NCBI GenBank assembly: GCA_963585895.1
Contig: OY757913.1
Location: 102,721,971-102,785,970 of the forward strand
From: Sepioteuthis lessoniana
Taxonomy: Eukaryota > Mollusca > Cephalopoda > Myopsida > Loliginidae
Reading direction: 5' to 3'
Length of the DNA: 64,000 nt
Shown here: positions 1 to 10,550 of the stretch, piece by piece
Position numbering within the stretch: position 1 is the first letter of the stretch
Layout: the number at the start of each line of letters is the position of its first letter
Notes under the pieces: model-generated
The model's database searches: none
Seen by the model: only the letters and a program-made list of their open reading frames with translations
Told to the model about the DNA's origin: nothing
Position numbers and translations under genes: made by a program

Positions 1-213
1 AGCAGTAAAATCCATTGGATAACGAGACTGATAAAAAAAAAGAAAATGGTTGCACACGAGATGGTCTAATATTTTGTAACAAAACCAAAAGAATTTTACA
101 AGCGTATAATTAGCTTGTTCACTGACGGAATACGGTTCTAAGGTGCAATATATTGCATATAAAACTTTGACAGGTCATATTACTGGATTTCAAAAACAGG
201 ATTCAGCTGTGTC

Positions 214-505
214 ATAACATATTTACCAACCCCTCAGCTCGAGCAGGATATGACACAAGGTCAATTTTTAAACGGAGTTTAACAGGTGTGAATTCCGATT
301 TTTCCTTCTCCTAGGTTAGTTGTCTAACCAAGGCTGAAGAACCTAGTCTGCCCTACTATTTACCCATAGCTGGAGGGAGAATAATTGGATTCATACCTTT
401 CCCAATGGTATTAGTGCTATGTGAAATGCCATCAGTCTCGTCCAGGATTTGAACTCGTGTCGCCGTGTCCATTTCCTACGACGATAACCATTACACCACG
501 GGCAC
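214..505 (-). repeat. SINE family A copy (tRNA-derived)
   Basis: On the minus strand this has a tRNA-like head with an A box (TGGTGTAATGG) and a B box (AGTTCAAATCC), a central domain containing CCAGCTATGGGTAAATAGTA, and a tail ending GGAGGGGTTGGTAAATA-like. The same unit recurs about a dozen times in the window. A 7 bp repeat CTGTGTC flanks it (207-213 and 506-512) and may be the target duplication. It is a SINE, not a functional tRNA gene. Confidence 0.8.
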
Positions 506-863
506 CTGTGTCTTAAGTTAAACAGCAAACAAACGGAATGCCCCAGAAATTGCGTTTGTGGTTTACCTGAAGGATATATGCGTGGGCGTCCGAAAATATA
601 TAACAAAATTTTTCCACACCGAGTAGAGTGGACACAAAACTGAAAGCAGAGACACTTGACGTCAACCAGTTTGGGGCGTTGGCTCAGTGGGATGGGTTTG
701 ACATTCTTATGTTGAGAAGTTGAGAAAAATCTAAATGTACAAAACTTGCTAACGTCCAAAATTAATATAATCCCAGAACGAAGAAGAAGCGAAGATGATC
801 AAATATATAGGACTTACACTCCTATAATTTAAATTGGGCGGTATACCACTTGTTCCCACAACA

Positions 864-1006
864 AAGATGGCGGTCGCACGCAAATATTCAGTCCCGGGAA
901 ACAATTGGCTGGGAGAACCACGTGACCTGCTTAAAACTACGTCCACGTTTGAATTTCGTCCCGCGTTTTTTGGAGCCGATTCCAAAACACGTATTTTCTA
1001 TAAATA
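864..1006 (+). promoter_or_regulatory. Promoter-like motif cluster
   Basis: In order on the plus strand: a YY1-like AAGATGGCGG (864-873), an inverted CCAAT box ATTGG (904-908), an E-box CACGTG (919-924) and a TATA box TATAAATA (999-1006). Spacing and order resemble a metazoan TATA promoter with a start site near 1030. The motifs are seen; promoter activity is inferred. It could instead be part of an undetected solo LTR. Confidence 0.25.
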
Positions 1007-1114
1007 CTTCGTCTTCAAACACTGTTTCTTTTTCCCCCCAATTTCTATTTCAGTGCTAACACACTCTCTCCAATGTGACTCTTTTATTCACCAACAGACG
1101 TCAAAAGCCACAAA

Positions 1115-1216
1115 ATGGATAAACCACGCAAACCTTCTTTTCCTCAAAATACTTTGTTAATGAGACTTTTTCCAGCCTCGGAAACAACAACTGTTTCAAA
1201 CCAGAGGAAGAAATGA
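1115..1216 (+). other. 33-codon ORF downstream of the TATA cluster
   Basis: An ATG in a good context (CAAAATGG) lies about 110 bp downstream of the TATA box and opens a 33-residue frame ending in a TGA at 1214-1216. The peptide is basic and Ser/Thr-rich, starting MDKPRKPSF. I do not recognise it. It could be the first exon of a gene, a fragment, or chance. There is no polyadenylation signal just after it, so a complete gene is not shown. Confidence 0.12.
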
Positions 1217-1917
1217 ACATTTAAAAATATGTAGTCGACATGAATAGGACACTTTTATTATTTAAACCTTTCTCTAGTTTTAGTTGTGTTAGACACACGC
1301 ACATACACGTACACACAGGACTATTTTACGAACAATATAGAACCATAGTAATATTTTAAATGTATCATTGCATGTTTTGTTCTGAATATAAGTTTGTTTT
1401 GTTTGTCGCCTTGTTTTGAATGTTCCTTTTGTGCGCGCCGTTTCATATCTTTACTCATTTACTTCATTTACTACATTTGTCTCCATTTGCCTATTTTACC
1501 TTTTTCTTTATGCCTTTTCCCAAACATAACATACCACTAAACTAAATATATACAAAACCACAACATTAAATTTTGGGGGACTATACATATCTACCAAATA
1601 ACATGTCACCAACAAATTGGCGACCTTCTGACTTGAGAGAACACGCAACCATGTATAAAAACAAATTAAATACATCCCTACAAAATGGAACTTAAATATC
1701 AAAACACAGTCACTTCCTACAAATAACTTATGTTGGCCCTGAACGAGACTCGGAGAGGTAGAATGAAGATACCCTATCCTGGCGTTTAACTGTCTATCTG
1801 ACTATCACTCTCTCTCCTCACACACCTACTTTGAACACGATCTTGCAATAAAGAAGGGAGATAAATATTTTCATAAACAAGTTTTATTATCTCCTTATTC
1901 CTGTATACAACATAAGG

Positions 1918-2467
1918 TGTAATATAATGGCCGATGGATTTCTTTTTATGCCTTTGGATTTAGTTAGGCTGAGAAACTTTCGGCTCAGCACATGGTTTAG
2001 TTTGGTGCAAACTCGAGTGCATGTGTTAACGCGCGTGCGGGAAGGATGTGTCGTTCATAGATGTCAAAATAAAAATCCGATAGAAAGGTTGACCCATGGA
2101 TGTGAATGACGTCATGCACCGGAAGCGCGCGCGCGGAGGATTTGGAGGATTTTGAAAAAGTCAGTGTGTAGAGTTGAGTCCTGCCTCGGCAGAAGACTTT
2201 CGCTTGCTCGCGGAGTCATTGGGCAGGTGTCGCACGAGATAGGCGGGGGCAGATAGTAAAGCCAGAATAGAAAGAATGTGTATCTCTCTCCTTATGTCGA
2301 AGAACCTTTATATTCAAAGGTAATTAAAAGTTTCGTACCTGAACTATAAAGTGTTTTTCGTGTTTCGAGATTCCTATGTTCTATGTATATATATACGAAC
2401 ATTATGAACGTTTTGCGTACCGGTATGAATATGTCCATTTCACGTATTCATATCTGGTTTTGGTACA
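1918..2467 (+). mobile_element. Solo LTR, family LTR-3
   Basis: A 550 bp unit starting TGTAATATAATGG and ending TTGGTACA, flanked by a perfect 4 bp target duplication AAGG (1914-1917 and 2468-2471). Two more copies of the family occur at 12462-13024 and 38076-38579. No internal element sequence is present, so this is an LTR-LTR recombination product. The small ORF inside (1927-2109) has no counterpart conserved between copies and is not a gene. Confidence 0.85.
2107..2126 (+). promoter_or_regulatory. CRE and ETS-like sites in the LTR
   Basis: A palindromic cAMP response element TGACGTCA (2107-2114) is followed directly by ACCGGAAGC (2118-2126), a near match to the ETS consensus ACCGGAAGT. 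The CRE is intact in the copy at 38408-38415 and altered to TGATGTCA in the copy starting at 12462. The position suggests U3 promoter elements; function is inferred. Confidence 0.4.
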
Positions 2468-2489
2468 AAGGTTTAAAGCAGCAATGGTG

Positions 2490-2600
2490 TTATGTTTGTT
2501 AGTTCATTTGTTTGGGTTTTATAGCATATCCACCTTTGTAGGGTATTTAATGACAAATCCATTTTTATACAAATAAACAGTCCTATTTCATTCACTTGAG
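2490..2600 (-). repeat. 3' tail fragment of retroposon family C
   Basis: Minus-strand copy of the tail shared by families C and D: a TGGCAT...ATGCCA-type stem around a short loop, followed by CAAACCAAAC-like sequence, with the start of the C tandem array attached at about 2575-2600. Confidence 0.55.
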
Positions 2601-2604
2601 TTTA

Positions 2605-2712
2605 GCATGAGTGTTCACCAATGATCCGGGAGACCTGGGTTCAATTCCAGGTCACATCATACGAAAGACTTTAAAAAATGGGAATTGATACCTCCTTGCT
2701 TATTCATGTATT
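2605..2712 (+). repeat. SINE family B, 5' fragment
   Basis: The first ~110 bp of SINE B, including the B box GGTTCAATTCC and the segment ACTTTAAAAAATGG. The 3' part is missing and the sequence switches to another family C tail. Confidence 0.6.
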
Positions 2713-2936
2713 GAATATATAGATGGTTTGCTGTGGTTTTATGGCATATCAACCATTGTAAGTAATTTAATGCCGAATCCTCTTTTTCCATATGTATATA
2801 TATATATATATAAATTACAAACACATTTTGTAGATATATTTTAAAAGGAACCTGAGCTCATTCTTTTGTTTACAGTAAACGTTTTCAAATATTGCTATGG
2901 AACAGTAACATCAGATATTTGTTTACACACATTTAA

Positions 2937-3190
2937 ATGGATTGGCTAGTGGGAAGAGTGTTCGCTAATGGTTTGGAAGACCTGGGTTCAATCCCAGATC
3001 GCGTCATACCAAAGACTTTAAAAATGGTACGTGATACCTCCTTGCTTAACACTCAGCAATATAAGGTATGTATCAAGGGTAAAGTGGAGTAATCCATGGA
3101 AAGGAGTAGCGGCCTCCCCTACACCTCGGTGTAGTAGCTATTGAAAAGGGAGCCTTCTGGTCACCGTCGACTACGGTCACCAACTTTACT
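2937..3190 (+). repeat. SINE family B copy
   Basis: A complete B unit: tRNA-like head with B box GGTTCAATCCC, a middle with ATCAAGGGTAAAGTGGAG, a short inverted repeat CTACACCTCGGTGTAG, and a tail AAAAGGGAGCCTTCTGGT followed by a GACTACGGTC motif. It is inserted in the family C array. Confidence 0.8.
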
Positions 3191-3225
3191 TACAACTACA
3201 TGGTTTAATTGTTATACTGGACCAT

Positions 3226-3475
3226 TGTCCTAATGAGTAGAGTTTTTGCTAATGGTCCAGGAGACCGGGATCCAATCCCAGGTCAATCATACCAAAGACT
3301 CAAAAAATAGTAACTTATTCAGACTTGAATAACACTCAGCATTATTAGGTATGGGTCAAGGGTAAAGTGGAGCAATCCAGGGAAAGGAGTAGCGCCCTTC
3401 CCTAAACCTCAGTGTTGTAGCTATTTAAAAGGGATCCTTCGAGTTACCCTCGACTACTGTGGCTAACTTACAGAG
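3226..3475 (+). repeat. SINE family B copy, diverged
   Basis: A second, more diverged B unit 35 bp downstream of the previous one. The B box has changed to GATCCAATCCC and the hairpin to CTAAACCTCAGTGTTGTAG, so it looks older than its neighbour. Confidence 0.75.
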
Positions 3476-3850
3476 TTTAATTATCAAAAACATTTATACT
3501 TCAAGCTATTCAATTTAGTCATACAATTCTAATTTTAAAAAATTCAGTTTAGTATAAGTACAGTTTTTGTTTACACACAGTTAAATGTCAAAACAGTTCT
3601 ATTTCAAATAATTCAGTTTAACATGCAAAACAGTTTATTTTCAAGCAATTCAGTTTAGCATAATTACAAAGTTTAGTTTTATTCGACTCATTGATAGAAC
3701 ACTAACAGGCGCTACCAGAGTGCACATGGGAGCGATGGCAATAAAGGGGTACTCTGCATTTCCCAAAGCTCCAGCATTACTTGAACGTCATCATCAGATT
3801 GCTTAGTGTCATATCCAGGACACTCGTTAGAGTAGTCTTACCCTAAGCCA

Positions 3851-4620
3851 ATGGGCAATAGAGGTTAGGTTAATGATTAGATAGTTTTATAATTTTATTT
3901 TCATTTAAAAATATATTATAAAATCGAACATTATATTTTGTTCCAACCTGATATTTTATGACTTTATCTTTACGAAATATCGTTCAATTATAATCTATCA
4001 AATACACCAATAAATGAATATTTCTGATTATTATTCTTTTAAAATGTTACTTTCTAGATATTTCGAATTCAGCACATTATATTGCGGGTCATCGAAGTAG
4101 CGATTTTACACCCAAAGATTTCCCTTTCTTAATTCCAGTGATCCAAAAATACAATGTTTCTCTGGAACAGACGTTCTTATGCGAGACTTTTAGCATCACC
4201 AAAGGCTCCTTCGTTTTCAAAGTGACTAAACATTGTGAATATTTACCCGTAGGTCGACGTAGGCATGAATATGAAGAATGATCTTTTCAGAATGGAACGA
4301 AAATTTCCTTTCTCTGATGGCTCATTAAATTTTAAAAGCATTTTCTCAATATCTCCTTTGATAATTCGAAAATGCTTTTATTCAAATTTAGTGTCAGTAA
4401 CCTGCAAAAAGTAATGGCTGATGGAGAAATATTTTATTTAACAGGACAGAACGAGAAATACATTGACAGAAGATTGGGCTATTCGAGATGTGAAAAAGAA
4501 CGATTCATTGTAATTTCACACGAGGTTCATGAAGTTGTTAAGGTCTTTTTACAATAAGCATTACTTTCAAAAGAAAACCAAGTGAATGTACCGTGTTAAC
4601 TCTTTTGGATAAAGTTCTAT
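3851..4620. other. No recognised gene or repeat
   Basis: AT-rich sequence. The 61-residue ORF at 4372-4557 resembles no family I know and has no promoter or neighbour to support it. Confidence 0.4.
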
Positions 4621-4624
4621 TCAA

Positions 4625-5165
4625 ATCTTAACTTAGCCCAGTCGGCTGGGGCTCTAGGATAATATCTAATGCGCTCGAAGTAAGCGAGTTCTAACTCCAG
4701 TCACTCTCTTACTTTCACGTTCGGATTACCCTATTTTCCGGCTCCTCCGCTTGGGCAGGATCTGACACAAGGTCAATTTTTAAAGCGGAGTTTAACAGGT
4801 TTGAATTCAGAGTTTTCCTTCTCCTACCAAGGCTGAAGAACCTACTCTGCCCTACTATTTACCCATAGCTGAAGGGAAAATAATTGGATTCATACCTTTC
4901 CCGAGGGTATTAGTGCTATGTGAAATGCAATCAGTCTCGTCCAGGATTTGAACTCGTGTCACTGTGTCCATTTCCAGCGACGATAACCATTACACCACGG
5001 GCACCTCACGTTCGGATTACTACCCTCTGGAAAACTATTAACCCATTTATCTCCTACCTATGACTTAAATAGTATTTCTGCTCTTCTTCCGCAAGAATGG
5101 CTTTGACAGCAAATAATCAACAAAGGCTGATATGCCATTAAACGAAAGAAACCCAAACTGAAACC
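4625..5165 (+). repeat. SINE D-type copy with a family C-like head
   Basis: It starts with the C-type head CAGTCGGCTGGGGCT, then continues as family D (AGCGAGTTC...CTCCAGTC, then a TTCACGTTCGGA-like segment), and ends with the shared hairpin tail near 5125-5160. A SINE A copy is inserted in the middle. The junction of C head and D body suggests a chimeric unit. Confidence 0.6.
4730..5005 (-). repeat. SINE family A copy with 15 bp target duplication
   Basis: A minus-strand SINE A flanked by an exact 15 bp duplication TCACGTTCGGATTAC (4715-4729 and 5006-5020). The duplicated bases belong to the host family D unit, so A inserted after D. Confidence 0.9.
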
Positions 5166-5712
5166 TACTTATTATCTTGAAAATTTTCACTTACAGTGCT
5201 GAATGACTTGTTTCTCATGTCTTCAAACGGTCAAAGGCAGTCGGAAACGTTTTTCTTTTCACAACGAAGTTTGGTTCTTTTGACGGCAATATTCATTTGT
5301 TCAAGTTTTCCCCTAATTATTCATTCTGTATGCTTCAACCTTGTGTCACTCTCGTTCTGGTTAACTTCCACCAGGTGTTGATGCAAGACTGATGTCGGTC
5401 GGTTTCAAATACTTAGTTACAAAACAACTTAAGCGTATTCATAATTAAGAATGATATATTACCAAAAAGAGATTGATGTATCTTACCGTTGATGATATAG
5501 GGCTGCACAAAAGTCACTTAACATTTAAGCAAAAAGAAATAACTTCTTTAATAATCAAATTTGGGGACATTTCAGGAATGATATATTCTATGATGAGTTC
5601 AATATAATTGCCAAAAGATAGAAAAATATGATTAAAAGAAAAATCTCTTCTTTTTTCATTCAAAAGTTGTTCCATTAAAAAAAAAATATGCTGAGTAATT
5701 TTAACACCATTT

Positions 5713-5714
<2 letters not shown>
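5166..5714. other. No recognised gene or repeat
   Basis: AT-rich. The short ORFs on both strands here have no recognisable features. Confidence 0.4.
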
Positions 5715-5716
<2 letters not shown>

Positions 5717-5785
<69 letters not shown>

Positions 5786-5787
5786 AT
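5717..5787. repeat. (AT)n-(GT)n microsatellite
   Basis: A run of AT dinucleotides followed directly by GT dinucleotides. It makes the 68-residue ORF across it an artefact. Confidence 0.95.
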
Positions 5788-5794
5788 TAAGGCC

Positions 5795-6140
5795 TGTTAA
5801 TCACTTGTCTAGAGGGAAGTCTTTTAGAAATTCACGATTTCTGTTTGATGGGTTGTGTAAGCAGAATTTATCAGTTTCGTCTTTGCCTGTTTGAGCATTT
5901 ATGCCTCCTCCGATGATTAGAACGTTGTGTTTTGAATTTGTCGGACAACTGAAGATAGCTCATTGTTGAACGTGATGATGTCCATTTTCTCACTTTCATT
6001 GGTTTGAGTGTAGCAGATGATGTTTGTGCAACGGTTGCCGTTGAATGAAGCGCACACATTTCTGGATTTAAGTTTCTCAATCCTATTTAGTTTTTTAGAG
6101 CACGTGGAAGGAGAAGCATTCCTACCTCTCTTATGACGTC
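5795..6140 (-). pseudogene. LINE endonuclease (APE) fragment
   Basis: Read on the minus strand across frameshifts, the translation matches the middle of the endonuclease encoded by the LINE at 27440-30605: SFNGNRCTNIICYTQTNESE, then a stretch equivalent to FYDQLSSLIR, then a decayed GGDMNAQIGK-like active-site region. This domain nicks target DNA in LINE retrotransposition. Frames change at least twice, so nothing functional remains. It is far more diverged than the copy at 27440 and is an old insertion. The extent to 6140 rests on a short match to VGILIGLRALKSLN. Confidence 0.65.
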
Positions 6141-6222
6141 ATTGATAGAGTTTTTGCATGCATATGTTGAGACAAACTTCTAATTATTACCAGTATCGTG
6201 GGGTATGCATTCTTTGTCACCA

Positions 6223-6277
6223 TGCATAAAGTAAGCATAGTTAGCGACCATGCATAAAGTAAGCATAGTTAGCTACT
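6223..6277. repeat. Tandem duplication of about 27 bp
   Basis: CCATGCATAAAGTAAGCAT followed by AGTTAGC occurs twice in direct succession at the edge of a SINE B copy. Confidence 0.8.
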
Positions 6278-6765
6278 ACACCGTCCAGTAGGGGATTGTG
6301 CTACTCTTTCCCTGGATTGCTCCACGTTACCCTTGATCCTTAGCTTATCATATTTACCAACCCCTCCGCTCGGGCAGGATATGACACAAGGTCAATTTTT
6401 AAGCGGAATTTAACAGGTTTGAATTCAGAGTTTTCCTTCTTCTAGACTAGTTGTCTCACCAAGCCTGAAAAACCTAGTCTGCACTAATATTTACTCATAG
6501 CTGGAGGGAGAATATTGGATTTATACCTTTCCCAAGGGTATCAGTGCTATGTGAAATGCAATCAGTATCGTCTAGGATTTGAACTCGTGTCGCCGTGTCC
6601 ATTTACTGCGACGATAATCATTACACCACGGGCACCTCCTTCAACCTTAGCTTATAATGCTAATCAAGGCGTCTTCAAGTACCATTTTTTGAGTCTTTGG
6701 TATGACTCGACTTGAGATTGGAGCCTGGTCTCCCGGACCATTGACGAAAGCTCTACTCCTTAGAT
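6245..6765 (-). repeat. SINE family B copy split by SINE A
   Basis: The 3' part lies at 6245-6348 and the 5' part at 6645-6765, ending in the tRNA-like head with B box GGCTCCAATCTCA. A SINE A copy separates them. Confidence 0.75.
6349..6644 (-). repeat. SINE family A copy with 11 bp target duplication
   Basis: A minus-strand SINE A flanked by CCTTAGCTTAT (6338-6348 and 6645-6655). The duplicated bases come from the surrounding SINE B, so A is the younger element. Confidence 0.85.
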
Positions 6766-6769
6766 CAAT

Positions 6770-7284
6770 TGTCTGAATACACTTTTAGCTCAGCTATGTA
6801 AAGTCCTAAAGATAAATGTCCTTATTTGAACTGTGTTTTTTCATCGAAATAATTTTCGATTTTATTTTAGTTTAAGTTTTCTAGCTAGTGTTCAAACACT
6901 GGTGTCAAATTTCCAGTTTGAGCCGAACACGTCCTTTGTTTTCCTCTACAAAGTACAATGTGGCTTGGACATATGGTTTGATTGAGAGCCTTGGTAATTT
7001 TCATTTGCTGTTTTTATCTCATCAATAGACGCCACTCTTATTGAATAGTAGCAATAGTTTCCTGACTGAACTTGACTCTGACCGTAGCCTTGTGAAGTTC
7101 TTCTGCCTAACGTTTGGTGAGGCTAACCGTTGATCCAACTTTGGATACATTCACCTAACTTAACATCTACCATGCTACTTCCCATGGCTTCCAGTGGCTC
7201 TTTAAAGGAACTTTTTCTCGGCAGCAGCACATCAACAACAGAAATTTATGTCAATATACGCATAGCAATAAGCTATTGAACATA
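6770..7284. other. No recognised gene or repeat
   Basis: Nothing assignable beyond isolated short AT runs. Confidence 0.4.
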
Positions 7285-7720
7285 TGAAAGTCTGATCTAT
7301 CCATTAAAATAAAACAGGGTTTCTTCCCAGCTGCGGTGGTGTCAATACTTCTGTATCGATGCACCACATGAATGCTGACAAAATGAATAGAGAAAAAGCC
7401 TGATGGAGAACTTTACAGGCAAACGCTACGAGCTATATTGAACAAACATCGGAAGCAACACCCTAGGAAATAACAACTGTACAGCCACTGACTTCCTTTC
7501 ACAAAGAGTATTCGAGTAAAACGAAAACGACATGCAGGACACTCATAAGTGACGTTCCTCAAAAGATCCCTTCGCATTGACGTGCCCTGTAGGCTGAATA
7601 GCACGAAATTACCTATAAAAGTTCTGTGCGGACACACGATGTAGTTTGGAAGACCTTCCGGGAGCGATGGATCATACGGACCGACGGAGAGAGAGACAGA
7701 GAGAAAAAGAGAGAAAGTCA
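7285..7720 (+). pseudogene. LINE reverse transcriptase C-terminal fragment
   Basis: The plus-strand translation, with several stops, follows the C-terminal part of the LINE RT at 36330-36700: a SDL-x-K-x-K-x-x-F-F-x-A-AVVSILLY equivalent, then LRAILNKHRKQHP, then VKRKRHAGHS. The segment after about 7560 fades. It is more diverged than the other copies and lacks the catalytic YADD region, so it is an old 5'-truncated relic. Confidence 0.65.
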
Positions 7721-8787
7721 GGGAAATCTGTCCAATCAGAGTGACTTAATGATGATGAAATGTGTGTATATGTGTGTGTAGTAAGGAACAGAACAAGACA
7801 ATCTGAAGTTATTGTTAATTTAAAAAAAACTTATAGGAGTAACGTTTCGCTTTTCCCTGTACGAAGTATGTGAAAATAAAATTGGAGAAGTTCTTAAATT
7901 CTTTTAAAGATAATAATATTAGTGGTGTGTATCTCATATGTGAACGTATTCTGAACTTCTACGAACGTATAGTTGAAAACATATTTTGTAACTTACGTTT
8001 TTAAATTGAAGATATTGAATGGTCTAAAAGTAATGTCTAAAAACGCGTCTACAAACTCAAAAGATCGATAAAATAGGAGATAATTTAAATGCCTGTGCCA
8101 CACATCTTAACGATAAAAAAAAGCCCTGCAACTTAAAGAAAACTCTAAAGATAAATACACAAGAAAAATGAACGAATCAGCAGACGTCTCCTCTTTTAAA
8201 AATATAAAATAAAGACCTGGTTTCTATAAAATAACGTCTTATCTTAGACTGTACTTAACAAAATAAAAATATAGGTTAGATAAAACAATAATATACAGTA
8301 TGTCCGAATATATTTATAGCAACAGACATTTTAGTGAGAAAAATTTGTCAGTCTCAGCATTATCCATATAAGAATGCCTTTAAAATAAATCTTCATGTAC
8401 ACAGTACAGGATAAATAGAAAAAAAAAACAGCATCAATTATTTATTGATGGATTTGACTTAACGGCATTTCAACCCGTCTGGGGCTATTTTTTTGTGGTA
8501 AATTTTGAGGGACGATCAGATTAATTTAAATGCTTTTTAAATAATCTTTTTTGATTTCGATAGTGAATTGTCTGCAGTTGTCTTTTGTCAAGTGGATTTG
8601 GGGTCACCCTGAGAAGGGTGAAGTTCATATATCTTGTTATATTTTTGCAATAATTTTATTCCTGGAAAGAACAACTGTTATTTATACAGATATTTTAAAA
8701 GGTACCTCTGATGTCATTTAGTTGGTGTGTTAGTCATATATAACCGATTCGCAGTTGGGATATTATAACTTGTTTCTTTCTGGACTT
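7721..8787. other. No recognised gene or repeat
   Basis: AT-rich intergenic sequence with no repeat family that recurs in the window and no credible ORF. Confidence 0.4.
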
Positions 8788-9289
8788 AGTCCAGTCGACT
8801 GGAGCAGTAGAATACACCGACTGCATCTCTGCAGAGGGGATAGGACCCCTCCATAACGAAGGCCCTGGAAATGACATTAAAACATCTGATGGTGAGGCTC
8901 CAGCACTGGAGCTCTAAGAAATGTGTAGTACCTTTCCATCGCTATTGCTCCAAGGTCAAATCTGAACTGGAGTGGTAGTACCTGATAGGGTCCAATCTAT
9001 GGGTTAAATAGAACTGTTTGACATTCAAACAGTGTGCAAACAATGACTTGCGTTAAACCGAATTGTTGGAAATAGAATTGTTTGATCATTTAATTGTGTA
9101 AACAAATGATTGATGTTTAATCGGATTGTCAGTGTTAACGAGCACTCCTTAAAACAATTTAGATGCGTGCTAACGAGTGACTAATGTTGAATATATTTAT
9201 TAGGGTTGATTAGTAACACTTGAAAGTCTTTAACTGTGTGCCTAAAATAAATTATAAATGTCAGATAGGGTAATTTGCTGTCTCTGACA

Positions 9290-9560
9290 GCATTGGTTAC
9301 TCGGCCGAGGCTGCCTGACGTTGGTGCCGGTGAAGCCCATCATTCATGTCACGAGGCACTAACCATCCTTGTAGAGGCTACGTTTATCACATAGTGGCTG
9401 AAGCGCCTCTTTTTAGAGGGATGCCGACGGAGCCCAAGACATTTTTGAGCCCCAGGGTGTACTTGAGCTACGGCTTTGTACCAGAACCCACCTAAAACGT
9501 CCTTGTACCATACTTACCCGTTTGGTGGGGTGCGTGATCAATTGATTAAGTCTCAGATAC
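9290..9560. other. Unidentified GC-richer segment
   Basis: A segment clearly richer in G and C than its surroundings that separates two parts of a family C array. It matches none of the other repeats here. The minus-strand ORF at 9413-9703 overlaps it and runs into SINE B, so I do not call it a gene. Confidence 0.35.
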
Positions 9561-9654
9561 TTGAAATAATTTCTCTGAGTGCAAATTAATAATTTATACT
9601 TAATAGACATATTCGTGTTAGAATACTCGGAACCATTTAACTGTGTACAAGTAA

Positions 9655-9893
9655 GTAAAGTTGGCGACCGTAGTCGAGGGCAACCAGAAAGCTTCCTTTT
9701 CAATAGCTACTACACCAAGGTGTAGGGGAGGGCGCTACTCCTTTCCCTTGACTGTTCCACTTTACCCTTGATACGTACCTTATATTGCTGAGTGTTAAGC
9801 AAGGAGGTATCAAGAACCATTTTTAAAGTCTTATGTATGACGCGACCTGGGATTGAATCCATGTCTCCCGGGCCATTGGCGAACACTCTACTC
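9655..9893 (-). repeat. SINE family B copy
   Basis: A full-length minus-strand B unit with the tail motif GACTACGGTCGCCAACTTTA, the inverted repeat CTACACCTTGGTGTAG and the B box GATTCAATCCC. Confidence 0.8.
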
Positions 9894-10127
9894 GTGCAAA
9901 CAAATTAGCTCTAACTTATTTAAAAAAAGATTACCAGCAAACTATTGACTAAGAAATCATATGTATACTCATTAACTGCGTGCAAACAATTGAAATATTT
10001 GTGTGAATACAAATGACTTCTGACTGATGTAAAATAAGATTATTTAAGTGTTTACTGACTAATCATATGCCTAAACATTGAAATGTGTGCAAACAAAAGA
10101 ACTCAGTCTCGTTTAAAAATTGTCACA

Positions 10128-10372
10128 AACTATGGTTTGGTTTGGTTTCTTTGTTTCAGGGCATATCAACATTTGTAAGTTATTTAATGCCAAAGCCATT
10201 CTCCTCGATGAACAGTAGTGGTACTATTTAACCCATAGCTGGGAGGATAAGGGGGTTCATATCTTTTGGAAGGGTATTTGTCCGAAAGTGAACGTAATAG
10301 CGCGACTGGAGTACGAACTCGCTTACTCCTATTCCGCAGTCCATCGTTTTAACCATTACACCTCGAGGACAC
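10128..10372 (-). repeat. SINE family D copy
   Basis: Minus strand: a tRNA-like head (GGTGTAATGGTTAAAACGA; B box GAGTTCGTACTCC), a central domain close to that of family A (CCCAGCTATGGGTTAAATAG), and the hairpin tail shared with family C. Confidence 0.8.
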
Positions 10373-10550
10373 CCCCAAATGATTGTTACATTGAATTATT
10401 AGTATTACTTTGAAATACTTGGAACCATTAAAGTCTTTGCAAACAAATGTGCTGTAGGTCACTTAAAGATAATGTTACCAACAATCTATTCCAGGATTTG
10501 GCATTAAATATCCAACAAGGGTTGATATGCCATAAAACACAACCAACGAA

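Larger units (their letters stand above)
507..1917. other. No recognised gene or repeat
   Basis: Mostly low-GC sequence without any repeat family found elsewhere in the window. The overlapping short ORFs at 391-1160 lie in several frames and resemble nothing I know. A GC-richer segment at about 840-1010 has promoter-like motifs and is listed separately. Confidence 0.4.
2715..3850 (-). repeat. Retroposon family C copy with two nested SINEs
   Basis: Read on the minus strand: a C head at about 3850-3690 (with an internal deletion of its first part), the C minisatellite array (3680-3476), and the hairpin tail at 2800-2715. Two plus-strand SINE B copies (2937-3190 and 3226-3475) interrupt it. The same arrangement of tail, array and SINE B recurs at 14640-14998. 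Confidence 0.6.
8788..10550 (+). repeat. Retroposon family C copy with nested insertions
   Basis: The head starts at 8788 (CCAGTCGACTGG, then TAGAATACACCGACTGCATC and CTCTGCAGAGG), followed by the internal array of units with AACTGTGTGCAAACAAATGA. The array is interrupted by an unidentified GC-rich segment (about 9290-9560), SINE B (9655-9893) and SINE D (10128-10372). The hairpin tail closes the element at about 10495-10550. Confidence 0.6.
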
